Assembly: GCA_948567375.1 (NCBI GenBank)
Contig: OX419758.1
Span: forward strand, 39,137,473-39,201,472
Source of the DNA: Lunularia cruciata
Lineage: Eukaryota > Streptophyta > Marchantiopsida > Lunulariales > Lunulariaceae
Length of the DNA stretch: 64,000 nucleotides
Direction: 5' to 3'
Shown here piece after piece: positions 33,904 to 43,833 of this stretch. How positions within the stretch are numbered: the stretch's first letter is position 1; each line of letters begins with the position of its first letter. A model generated the notes under the pieces. That model saw only the letters and a list, made by a program, of their open reading frames with translations. It was not told where the DNA came from and ran no database searches. The position numbers were made by a program, and so were the translations under genes.

Positions 33904-36900
33904 TGTGACAACTTGGCAAATATCACTTTTGCGGTAATTGGGTAAGTAAAGTTCATTCTCGTAGAGATACAAGTTAGAAATGTCCAAATACAAAGTCAAA
34001 CAATAACATGTAGTTCTTCTTGGTTGCGTCTTTGATCTCTCAGGTAGAAACCACACCCAGAAGAGAGTAACAAGCACTGATTCGCAGTCTTGTCACAAAT
34101 TAACACTCCTTAATCACAACACCAACAAATCTTTGCAAACAATCTTGATTGTGATGATTCAGGCTCTCCCAAAAACGGCACTTCACTGCAAAACGACTTC
34201 ACCTCAGAATTGTGTTCCACCCCTCCACTGAAGGCACAACTTCCTTGATCAAAATTGCTTCACATCAACTTCACACTGCACTCACAAATGCAAAATACTA
34301 CCAACACTACAATTCCTCTCAGATCTATCAAGGCATTGCTTCAATTGCACTTCACTCAAGATCAAACATACAGAATGAAGATCAAGGCTGTGGAATCCAA
34401 CATCCAACAAGCACACTGACTTGCACTTTGAATTTCTTCAAACACTCACAAACACAATCACAAAGTTGATACTCGGAATCAAGCTCAAGCAACGAGTACT
34501 GCTTCACAACACTTTGCTTTATCTATTCTCAAAAATTATGAGCACTGAACAACATCATACTGGGAATGTCTTCACCTCGTCTCCTGCACTAACAACTTCA
34601 ACTCGTGCAGTCTCGTCTCTTCAATTCGAATGCTGGCCTCTGTACTCAACATTGCGTTCATCTTGAGGACTATCTCCTTCACTGGCTCCAATCTCATCTT
34701 TCTCTCTTGCTCTTGATTTGCAAGCCAGTCCTCCCTGTACATTGCCAACTCCTCTTTGAACTCGGCTTTCACCGTCTCCTTCTCCTTCTCCTTCTGAACA
34801 ACCTTCTCCTCTTGACTACAAAGTAACTCTCGTAATTGATCTTCTTCTCTGTATCGTGCCGCCAACTCTCTTTGCCAAAGTTGCTTCTTCTCCTTGACAC
34901 TCTCCATCACCCTATCGAGCTCTTGATCCTTTGCTGCTACTCTTGCCATAACATGGATTACTTCTACTCTTGAATCAGCAAACTACTGCTTCAAGATTTC
35001 ATACTCCGCTACTTGTCTCTCCCTTGCTATGTCACTCTTCTTCACAAGATCCTCTCAATAACTTACTTCTCTCTTCAAGTCTTTGATTACCTGACTTCTC
35101 TCTACTGCCTCCGCTCGCAGTACTTCTCTTTCCTCCTCACCTTGGGTTATACTCTTCTTCAACTCCAAGTTCTCTTCTTCTAATTGCGCTAATACCTGCA
35201 ATATAGTCTTTACCTCTGGACAAGTCGACTGCATCTCCTTCTTCTTGTGCTCCAATTTCACCAACAATGAGCACACTACCTCCCGCAGGTACTCCACTCC
35301 ATCTCTTGCAACTACTTCTTCCTGCATAGAAATCTCCTTCCTTACCTCTTCTTCACCCGATACTTGCCTTCTCCTCTGTAGTCTTTGTATCGCAATTGAA
35401 GCCTCACTTCCCAAGCTTTCTCCTACCTCTTCCTTTGCTTTACTTGGCCCGCTTCACACTTTGCCTTACATCTTGAGCAAACTCCTCGCTGTATTGCGAT
35501 CTTCTTTTCTTCGGGCACAATTACTTCGTCTTCCAATTGTGTGTTGTCTTTGGCTTCCATCTCGGCTTGCACTGCTTCTTCGTAGTCGTCAGCTGCTGGT
35601 GCCGATGTCATGTCTCCCCCTTCATCACTTTTGCTACTCGTATCTCCACTCTGCAGCGTTAGCTCAGGCTCCTCCTCATGTTCCGAGTCTTCAGTTTTTA
35701 GTTTGGCATCTTTTTCTAAGTCTTCGTCCTCCAACTCAATTACCACCATACCTCGCCTCGGGTTGCCTCTCCGCGTCTTCCGAGGTTTCTTGATGTCATC
35801 AGCTTCACCTTGCCGACCCCTCTTCTTCGACTTTGGAGTACTCGCTTCTATCTCAACGCTCTTACCCGTCTTCATGTAGTACTCATCCGTGCTCCGGATT
35901 TGAAGAATGTACTGCTGTTCCTCCATGTCGACTTCTCTTCTCAAGTCGGGATGGAAGTGAGACACCATTAGAAGTGAGACACCATTCTGTTTTGCTCCGC
36001 CAAATTGAGCAAATTCAACCCGAGGTAGAAATGTGCTGCAAACGGCACAATGTAGTGTAGAGGTGACTTATCCCGCAAATTCCACACCATCTGTCTCGTC
36101 CTCCCATGGAAGCACCTCACCCAATTAATACGTTCTCCTGCAAAAAACTTATGGAAGAACACTACTTGGTGTTTCATCACATAAGTTGTTCTCTCCGGCT
36201 TCAAGATTGCCATGAGAGCACTCACGATCCCTCTCTTCATTGGATCCTTGTATCTCTCAACCTTATACCCATTCTTTGTTCTCTTTGAAGAGAAAGCATC
36301 TCTCACCTCCTGAGTCTCCTGAGCTATCTCTCCCTTCCCCAAGAACATGGCTCCTTGCTCCGAGCCTACCTCCTTCTTGAGTACAAGTCTCCAATCCGAC
36401 TCTGTCCATCGAGCCGGATTTCCTCTCTTCCCTTCTTCCTTGGGTCCATCGAGACACTTACTCTCAATAATTTCTGTCATGAACCCTGGAAAGCTTACAT
36501 TCTAGTTCCATGCCAGAAATGTGATCCAAAGTCGGCTCAAGACTTTGATCCTTACTATTAGGTCTAACCTCCGAATTGCATGATTTTTCACTACGAATTT
36601 GGAGTTCTTCTTTCCTCCTCCCATCTCTTCTACTTTCTCACTCTCTCTTGATTTCACTCTTGCAACTTCTCCCTTGTGCACTAACACGATTCCAACTCTA
36701 TTTCCCTTCCCATGATCACCTGCAAGACGACTTTGCAATGGCAAAGGAAAATTACTCAACATTTTGTTGTTGCAAGTTTGATTTTTATAGAGTTGCGCTT
36801 CTTTGTCTTCCGTCACTTTGAGTTTCTACCAAGAAATCACACCTCCTGCATGCAGTTGTCATTGTCAATCACCTTTGCGCGTATGGGCCGCCGGTTTTGA

Positions 36901-37177
36901 ACGGTCCTTTCTTAAATTTCTCACCCCGACGAAAGGTGGTTAGACTGTCTTCACCTCGGGTTGAGCTCCCTCCCCTGATACAAAGACAATTTACTTCGGG
37001 TTGTATGCTGACAAGGCATTTCCGAGTACTTTGCCTTATGACCCAAAGTCATGTTACCTTGGGTTTCATCCCAAAGACTCTTTTCTTTGCCTTCTTTGAC
37101 CATACAGGCGCAATCCGACTTCTCTATACACTTCTTCTCCTTAATTTTGAAAAAAAACAAAAAATGTGGGCATCACA
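33904..37177 (-). mobile_element. Element B, family-B coiled-coil retroelement (3274 bp)
   Basis: B interrupts the RT of Z. Its ends are TGTGACAAC on the left and GGGCATCACA on the right, flanked by the 5-bp duplication ATTCA, and the host sequence rejoins exactly to the X homologue. TG/CA ends and a 5-bp duplication suggest integrase-type insertion, yet I see neither LTR pairs nor RT. It carries one long broken gene on the minus strand (34572-36816). Similar copies are at 5445, 6890, 28540 and 57810-64000. It is probably a non-autonomous element mobilised in trans (inference). Confidence 0.82.
34572..36816 (-). pseudogene. Family-B protein: conserved N-terminal block plus coiled coil
   Basis: From 36816 downward one reading frame is followed across a TAG near 36505. 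Its first half has ARWTESDWRLVLKKE, NGYKVERYKDPMKRG, VVFFHKFFAGERINW and IVPFAAHFYLGLNLL. The middle is acidic and basic low complexity with SKKRGRQGEADD and VCSRCKAKCEAG. The second half is a long coiled coil (IQRLQRRRQ, QLEEENLELKK, EELAMYRED) ending ETRLHELKLLVQET. Breaks are a 17-bp tandem duplication at 35954-35986, a frame change near 35430-35460 and two stops near 34990 and 35055. The first half loosely resembles plant transposon-associated proteins in non-autonomous gypsy elements. The function is unknown. Confidence 0.7.
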
Positions 37178-37182
37178 ATTCA
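37178..37182. repeat. Target site duplication of B, right copy
   Basis: ATTCA here matches 33899-33903. Z resumes immediately after it. Confidence 0.85.
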
Positions 37183-37735
37183 AAATGGAAGTCTCTGATT
37201 GCCTTTGTGAAGAAAAAGAATGGTAAGCTTCATTGATGAGAATGGCAAGCCATTCATTGATGAGATCTTGGAGTAGGTTGCAGGTCATGAGAAGTATAGT
37301 TTTGGAGATGGTTATAATGGATATAGCCAAATCAAGATTGCACCAAAGCATCAACAACTCACCACATTCCCAACACCTTGGGGGACTTATGCTCTCAAGG
37401 TCATGCCCTTTGGGCTTTGCAATGCTCGAGCCACATTCCAACGGTTCATGAACAAGGTATTTGAACCTTTCATTGGGAAATTTATGAGAGACTTCATTGA
37501 TGACTTTTGTGTCTATGGGACCAAGGAGGAGCACTTTGAGCATGTATCAAGGTCTTGCAATGCTTGGATGAGGCAAATGCATCACTCAATGCAAAGAAGT
37601 ATATTTTTGGATGTGAAGAAGGTCTTATTTTGGTGCACATCATCTCCAAGGATGGAATAGCAGTTGATCTTGAGAAGGTGAGGAAAATACCAAACCTTCC
37701 ATTCACTTCAAGCTTGACAAAGTTATGCCAATTAT
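37183..37735 (+). pseudogene. Reverse transcriptase middle part of Z
   Basis: The translation resumes with FIDEILE, then HQQLTTFPTPWGTYALKVMP and FGLCNARATFQRFMNKVFEP, and keeps the catalytic FIDDFCVY. A short deletion relative to X removes the segment before FIDEIL, and there is a frame change near 37540. It ends at 37735, where Y is inserted within the codons for QFLGMVGY. Confidence 0.9.
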
Positions 37736-38390
37736 TGTGCATATATACATTGCTACACAACATACATTGCTATCAACATCATACACAATAGAAGCACAAC
37801 TCACACATAAGTCATACATAAACTCTAAAGTGCCACAATAATCAGATTGTTTACAACTCAAATCAATTAAACTCAGATCAATACTTGATCTGATCCTCAA
37901 CAACTTGCCAACAATTGGGCATTGATTATAGTCAAGCCACACCCACTCTAGCTAAGAGACTCTAGGTGACTCTCATTGAGTTTCTATCTACTCTAGCCAG
38001 GAACTCGAAGACTCAACATCAGAGAAGCGAGCTCCCTGGAGCTGCACTTCCAAGGTATACTCCTGATTTCGACCTAGGTCACATCCTAATGGTCCCACTT
38101 ATGGCTCCCGACGGTGCGGACGGTGCAAGTGATTGTGGCCCTACCATGAAGTCAGTACCTTAAACACAAAATCTGACCATCAGAAAGTAGTTTATGAGTA
38201 ACTACCAAAATACCTCTAACTACTAACACTAGAACTCCAGTGTCTGAGCAATCTAGATGCAACACTACAAATGGCGTGATAGATGTCGTGCATATATACA
38301 TCACTATACAACATACATTGCTGTCAACATCATACACAATAGAAGCACAACTCACACATAAGTCATACATAAACTCTAAAGTGCCACAAT
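37736..38390 (-). repeat. Y terminal repeat, left: units a-b-a
   Basis: A unit of about 100 bp (unit a: ATACATTGC, CATCATACACAATAGAAGC, TCATACATAAACTCTAAAG) occurs twice, at 37736-37840 and 38290-38390. Between them is a 440-bp unit b that matches 55343-55788 at the other end of Y. On the minus strand TTGCTCCCC at 38390-38400 reads as a polypurine tract GGGGAGCAA directly before TGTGGCACTT, which supports unit a as the LTR start. The right end of Y has unit b only. Confidence 0.7.
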
Positions 38391-38560
38391 TGCTCCCCTA
38401 GTTGGCGGTTAGGTCCCTCTAACTCCAAATAGCCATCTACTCCAAGTATATGGTAAACCATATGATGGGCAAAGATCAAGAGGCCGGGTGCTATGGAGCC
38501 CCATCGTTAGTCGCCTGTCTGCAATCTATACCATATAAAGAACAAACTAGCTATGTGTCA

Positions 38561-38702
38561 AGTACATCTAGGACATAACCACTATCCTTGAGGAACCACC
38601 ATGAGGGGAGGAGTCATACATGCCATATGCCATCCTCTCGAATAGCTATCACACACTAACATAGTAGCAGCTCCACTAGAAGAGCCACATAACATACACC
38701 TC
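38561..38702 (-). pseudogene. C-terminal PHD finger of the Y polyprotein
   Basis: Downstream of integrase the minus strand reads CAPCHLPNIDGTMDPS (about 38770), then a Cys4-His-Cys3 arrangement: CMLC, MLVCDSY, GWHMAC, TPPLMVVPQG, a stop, and WLCPRCT before a terminal stop at 38558-38560. Spacing and the Trp before the last Cys pair fit a PHD finger. The fourth zinc ligand is Tyr (CDSY). PHD fingers read histone H3 tails, and in a retroelement this could direct integration in the way chromodomains do (inference). Confidence 0.75.
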
Positions 38703-39052
38703 AAGCTTGCAAGTACAAGTGCAAAGCTTGGGTCCATAGTACCATCAATGTTTGGGAGGTGGCATGGTGCACATGATCCTTCCAAACAACACCATCATGT
38801 CCTTCTAACATAAGGACTCCAGATGGAAAAACCTCATGCACTCTCAAGATAGTGAGGCCTGTCAAAACATCAAGTGTCATTGGTGTTGTCTGTTGTAGAT
38901 ATACATAGTCTCTTGGATGAAATTGACGGATTGAGGGTCTTTAACCTCCTCCTTAAATGGTAGCATAGCGTAAAGTATCTCTATGCTAGCAATTGCCAAG
39001 TTCTCAAAGGCTATTGGCCTCACTCTTTGAAAGATCTCTACCCGCTGAGAAC

Positions 39053-39744
39053 TGTGAGCCGTCCTGTCTCTCACTCAGGATGAACCTCTGATGGCTATTA
39101 TGGTAGCGCACCATGGACTAAGAAGGCAAGGAACCCCAACTCCATCATACTCCTCCAAGGCTAACACTCCAATACTCAAGACATTGCTCACTAGAGAACT
39201 CAATGAGAGAGAGATAGTTGCAAATGAAAGGATCCTGAGTACCTCCTCACCCCTTGTTTATATACTTGTGAAATAGCTACGTACCAAAGTTACTAATTAC
39301 CATAGTAACTCAAGTTACTAGACTAAAAGTCAAGTAAAGTTAAAAAGTAGAAAGGAATATCCATTCACATGGGCATATTCCCCTAAGCATGTGGTCTTAT
39401 CTTGACCCAACCACTAAGTCAAGGATTCTTTCACATGGGTTATCCTTGGACTAAAGAAGAATCCAAAACAAAAAGGCTTGCAGGCCCAAGAGTTCTCAAC
39501 TCTTTCCTCAAAGCCAAACACCTAGGAATAATACCAAGTGAACACACTAAAATCCAAAATAGTGGTGTTCATCTTTTCTACTTCCTCTAAAGTAAGGTCT
39601 CCTCTATCTTAGCTATGACTAACTTTAGCTAACCATGAGTAATATAGAACCATCCTTTATCTCTATATAAATAATATCTCTTAAGTACTTGTAATACCAA
39701 GCTAAATATCACAATATCACACACATGCACAAATGGGTGTTATA
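39053..39744 (-). mobile_element. Solo LTR of the Z/X family in Y
   Basis: The reverse complement runs TATAACACCC to GCTCACA over 692 bp and is very similar to the X LTRs, including the block encoding the shadow frame over the TATA region. No internal sequence is attached. Flanks are GAAC (39049-39052) and GAAT (39745-39748), compatible with a 4-bp target duplication with one change. It separates the Y integrase core from its C-terminus. Confidence 0.9.
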
Positions 39745-40141
39745 GAATATGCACTCATCCATACATCTGGGTCATCCAAGTCCAAAACTACAATAGCATC
39801 TTGACAAATGGCTGTAGGTAAATCTGGATCTCATCCATAGTGTAGAAAGTACAAAGAGAAGGATGCTAAGGAAGCTTGCTAGCTGAACCAATAGCCCATG
39901 GGCAACCAAGGTAATTGGAGATCCCAATCTCCCAAGTGGACTCTTTGCAAACCATACTTTTGCAATCCTCTCTTCACTGTCTGAATCACTCTCTCTAGTA
40001 AGCCATTTGCCTCAAGGTGATATTGGGAGGTAGTATGGTGATCAATCAAAGCCTTGTCACACAAGACTTTAAACTCCTCCAAGAGCTCTGTACCATGATC
40101 AGTCAAAACCTCAGTTGGTGTACCAAAATGACTAAGAACTT

Positions 40142-40145
40142 GATC
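40142..40145. repeat. Target site duplication of X, left copy (GATC)
   Basis: GATC directly precedes the X 5' LTR and is repeated directly after the 3' LTR at 47940-47943. Confidence 0.75.
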
Positions 40146-40837
40146 TGTAACACCCGTTCGTGCATGTGTGTGATATTGTGATATTTAGCTTGGTATTACA
40201 AGTACTTAAGATATATTATTTATATAGAGATAAAGGATGGTTCTATATTATTCATGGTTAGCTAAAGTTAGTCATAGCTAAGATAGAGGGGACTTTACTT
40301 TAGAGGAAGTAGAAAAGATGAACACCACTATTTTGGATTTTAGTGTGTTGACTTGGTATTATTCCTATGTGTTTGGCTTTGAGGAAAGAGTTGAGAACTC
40401 TTGGGCCTGCAAGCCTTTTTGTTTTGGATTCTTCTTTAGTCCAAGGATAGCCCATGTGAATGAATCCTTGCTTTAGTGGTTGGGTCAAGATAAGACCACA
40501 TGCTTAGGGGAATATGCCCATGTGAATGGATATTCCTTTCTACTTTTTAACTTTACTTGACTTTTAGTCTAGTAACTTGAGTTACTATGGTAATTAGTAA
40601 CTTTGGTACGTAGCTATTTCACAAGTATATAAACAAGGGGTGAGGAGGTACTCAGGATCCTTTCATTTGCAACTATCTTTCTCTCATTGAGTTCTCTAGT
40701 GAGTAATGTCTTGAGTATTGGAGTGTTAGCCTTGGAGGAGTATGATGGAGTTGGGGTTCCTTGCCTTCTTAGTCCATGGTGTGCTACCATAATAGCCATC
40801 AGAGGTTCATCCTGAGTGAGAGACAGGCCGGCTCACA
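40146..40837 (+). repeat. 5' LTR of X
   Basis: It begins TGTAACACCC and ends GCTCACA. The TATA box TATATAAA is at 40626-40633. It is nearly identical to 47248-47939. Minus-strand open stretches inside it (40300-40488, 40614-40799) recur in every LTR copy and are shadows. Confidence 0.97.
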
Positions 40838-40841
40838 TTTT

Positions 40842-40860
40842 TGGTTCCGTTGCCGGGACC
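40842..40860 (+). promoter_or_regulatory. tRNA primer binding site of X
   Basis: TGGTTCCGTTGCCGGGACC starts four bases after the LTR. It resembles the tRNA-Asp-type sites of plant gypsy elements, with differences at positions 4-6. Confidence 0.8.
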
Positions 40861-41536
40861 TCTCTAGAAGGCAAGATAATGTTCCACGTCCAATTCTACA
40901 TTAGGCAGAAGGAGGCTATGAGAGCTCACCTGGAGAGGACATTAGGAGAGGAGAGGGCTGAACTTATGTTAGAGAACCAAGATCCATTTGTATACCCTGT
41001 AGTTCATTATGATGTCTTTGAGGTGATTTTGTATATCTTGTACACATGAGAGGAATTGGACAGATTGTGTGAGGTGGATTACAGATTTTGGGGATTAAGG
41101 TGATTTTGGGCAAAATCTCAAGTTTGAGATCTGGACTTGAAATTTCTACACATGATATCTTGGGTTATCTTTCAGTTAGCACACTTAAAATTATTGTGAG
41201 TGCTTTTATGCGCACTGGGCTAGAATTTTTGAAAGTTGATAGGGTAAAGTGCTCTCGCAACTGCATGCTCTCTGGAAAATTGTACAGAGTCTGAAATTTC
41301 TTCAATTTTCAGTGGATTGTCCTGAAAATTTCCAAGAAACTTGAGTGCATTGTATCCTACCTGCTGCCACAAAAATTAGAGAGAGATCATTCTTGCGGAG
41401 GAAGTTATGAGTTTTTGAAGTGAGGGGGGTGGTTTTCAGACCAAATTTGAAATATGTGTGCTCAATAGAAAGGTGTCTAGGTCAAATGGCTTGATTAAAA
41501 GATCTGAAATTTTGCAGGGATGGAGGCCCTAGAGTT

Positions 41537-42152
41537 TTGATTAAGTGTGAAAAATTTCAGAGGACTATGACGTATAGGTTGGGAGATTTGAGTGACATTG
41601 TGAGGAAGGGTCAATTCTGCAGAGTGGAGATCTCATGCATGAGGAGTTTGAGATCAACAAAAAGCATGTTTGAGTGTTTAGATTCATCTTGGGAGCATGG
41701 AGGGTCATCAAGAGTGGAAATTGAGATTATGCAAGGTTCCCCAAGGGTTTGAGGTGATTTTAGGGGTTGATTTGAGGAAAAGAGAGTTTACAATAGAATT
41801 TGAAGAGAGTATTGAGAGGATCCAAAAACCTACACCACTTGGAGGAAAGAGTGAGTCTAAGTGCTTTCTATGTAGAGCGAAGGGACATAAGGAAAGTTCA
41901 TGTCCATTGACCTTTGAGAGCAAGAGATTGAGGGACTTGGGTTTGCATGTTGGACCTTCTTCACCAAGATTGGGAGGGAGAAGATCTAAGACCAAGGAGT
42001 TGTGTGAGGTTTGTGGAGTTGAAGGACTTCCAAAAGGACATGAGTGTAGTGGAGTAAAATCACTTTTGGAGACTTTGGTGAAGGATCTTGGAGAGAGTCT
42101 TAGTACAGCTACAGAAATACTAACACCTTCATCAGCTAGTTCTCAAGATTAG
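41537..42152 (+). pseudogene. Pre-gag ORF with CCHC finger (X copy)
   Basis: The stretch 41697-42152 encodes 151 residues. They include DLRKREFTIEFEESIERIQK, a knuckle CFLCRAKGHKESSC of pattern C-x2-C-x4-H-x4-C at 41862-41903, and a second cluster CEVCGVEGLPKGHEC. The preceding part lies in another frame (41537-41752, RLGDLSDIVRKGQF and MFECLDSSWEH), with the shift near 41740. The Z copy has the same shift, so it predates both insertions or reflects an intron or recoding site. This region lies before the true gag ATG at 42389. Confidence 0.6.
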
Positions 42153-42388
42153 TGATGGAGATAATCTTTCAACATATGGATAAACTATCCATGAGAGTTA
42201 GATTAATATGCACTCTAGGATTTGATGTTGCTATAGAAATCTTGGAGCAACTTGAACCTTTTGTGTTCCCTAGAGTGGATTATTCTCGGATGGTGTTAGT
42301 CATGTATATACTCTATTAGTAATAGAGTGAAAGAAAAGAAAAGAGGAAAAAAAAATTTGAGAGAAAAGAAAGATAGTGAGGGGTTAAG
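42153..42388. other. Spacer between pre-gag ORF and gag of X
   Basis: It contains purine-rich leader sequence (AGAAAAGAAAGATAGTGAGG just before the gag ATG) that is conserved in Z. No separate feature is recognised. Confidence 0.5.
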
Positions 42389-43833
42389 ATGGGGAAACTT
42401 CCGGTTTTCTTTGGCAAGGATGGAGAAGATGTGGAGGCCTTTGTGAGATTCTTCAAGAGAGCTTGCATAGGAAACAATGAGAGGAGGAAGAATGAGTGGG
42501 TCTCATTATTACCAGATTTCTTTGAGGATGCAACACTTACATGATATGAGTCAGAATACCAAAAGAGAGAGAGGAGAGATGGGGAAGAAAAGTCTTGGGA
42601 GACTTTGACTTCAGCGCTCATTGAGAACTTTCTTCCTGATTAGAGTTATGAGAGATTAATGAGTGAGGTTACATTTCTCAAGCAAGGAGATGGAGAGAAA
42701 GTGAGAGTCTATGTGGAAAGAGTGGAAAAGTTAGAGTCCAGATTTCGCATAGTGTTGAGGAAGGGTGGGGATGATGTGGAGACTACAATGATTGGCATAG
42801 GGGCCATGCTCACCAAGAATTTTATGGGAGGGTTGAGACCACAAATTAGAAGCAAGGTGAGATATGAGAAACCTTCTTCCAAGGTTGAAGCTATCAAGAT
42901 CGCAATTCGTATGGAGGAGTGTTTGGAAGGGGATGAGAGTGATTTGGTGGTGAAGGAGGTTGTGCATCCTCCTCAAGGCTACAAGTATGGTGGAACTTCT
43001 GATACTTTGGTGACAAGGGCTGCACCACAAGTAGTAGTTGCTCCAGTCCTTGCACCTTTACGAAAAGATCCACTCCAAACCATCATAGAACAACTTGCGG
43101 ATCTCAAGATCAATGTGGTGCAACTATGGGAGAAGAGAGAGGTGGATCAGAATGTAGGGAGAGGGCCTAGGAGTTATGTAAACTATCCATATAGAGGAGG
43201 CCAACCAGCCAACCAGCCAACCAGCCAACAATTTCAATGATAGAAATTGTTTTGGTTGTGGAGGAAGAGGCCATATCCAAAGGAATTGCCCAAATTCCAC
43301 TTACCATGGAGGAAGGGGTTATGAGGGAGCCAATAGAGGGAAAGAGGGAGGTAGTGAAACCCAAGTGGCTCCTAATCCCAACAAAGGTAAGGGGATAGCA
43401 TCCATAGATGTGGTTGAGAGCAAGTATGAGAAGGGAGAGTGCTCAAACTCCAAGGGTCTTAATTTGGAGCTTTTGGCACAAGAGAAGAAAAGAGCTCGTT
43501 TTGTAGAGGATGTTCACTCTTCTCAAGGATTTAATTCAAGCAAGGATACTCCTATGTCTACTAGGAGCAGTCGCACCTCAACACCATCAACAACAAAGAC
43601 TCCAAGGAAGAATTTGGGGATGGAGGACTTCTTGATCTCAAAGCAACAATAGAACTACAATGTGTTGGAGGATGTTGGTAGTCACAAGGCTAACATCACA
43701 ATGGGCCAATTAATTGCTTTGAACCCTACCTTGAGAAAGGAGCTTAGAGGTGGTTTGAGTTCTACAAGGAGCAAGAAGAAGAAGAAGGCAAAAGTTCCAA
43801 TATCAATGGGGGTGGTGGATGCCAAGCCAGCCT
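42389..43833 (+). pseudogene. Gag of X with CCHC zinc knuckle
   Basis: ATG at 42389-42391 begins MGKLPVFFGKDGEDVEAFV. The retrotransposon gag domain follows (VSLLPDFFEDATLT, FLKQGDGEKVRVYVERVEK, GGLRPQIRSKVRYEKPSS). Stops replace Trp near 42542 (present as TGG in Z) and Glu near 42640. An 8-bp unit CAACCAGC repeated three times at 43202-43225 puts the zinc knuckle CFGCGGRGHIQRNC (43248-43289) in another frame; with a single unit it would be in frame. A Ser/Thr-rich linker with TPSTTKTPRKN leads to the protease. Confidence 0.88.

Larger units (their letters stand above)
38790..40145 (-). pseudogene. Y integrase core second half and C-terminal region
   Basis: At 39879-40145 the core continues after the X insertion: LTDHGTELLEEF with the second catalytic Asp at 40098-40100, HHTTSQYHLEANGLLERVIQ with the catalytic Glu at 39993-39995, and WDLQLPWLPMGY. 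Beyond the solo LTR (39053-39744) the C-terminal part follows at 38877-39050 (VEIFQRVRPIAFENLA, then VNFIQETMYI). The D and E residues are intact here although the frame is broken by the insertions. Confidence 0.85.

Noticed and set aside
34572-36816. Host coiled-coil gene with introns in place of a mobile element
   Set aside because: It sits within TG/CA ends and a 5-bp duplication inside the RT of Z, and related copies occur several times. The frame breaks are stops and slippage, not splice junctions.
36990-37177. 5' LTR of element B ending at a TTGTATCAGGGG primer-like site
   Set aside because: No matching copy of this 190-bp stretch is found at the other end of B, so an LTR call is not supported.
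40300-40799. Short minus-strand frames (60-62 codons) repeated at 29511, 39091, 39402, 40300, 40614, 47402 and 47716
   Set aside because: They lie inside LTRs of the Z/X family, on the strand opposite to transcription, and recur because the LTR recurs. They are shadows.
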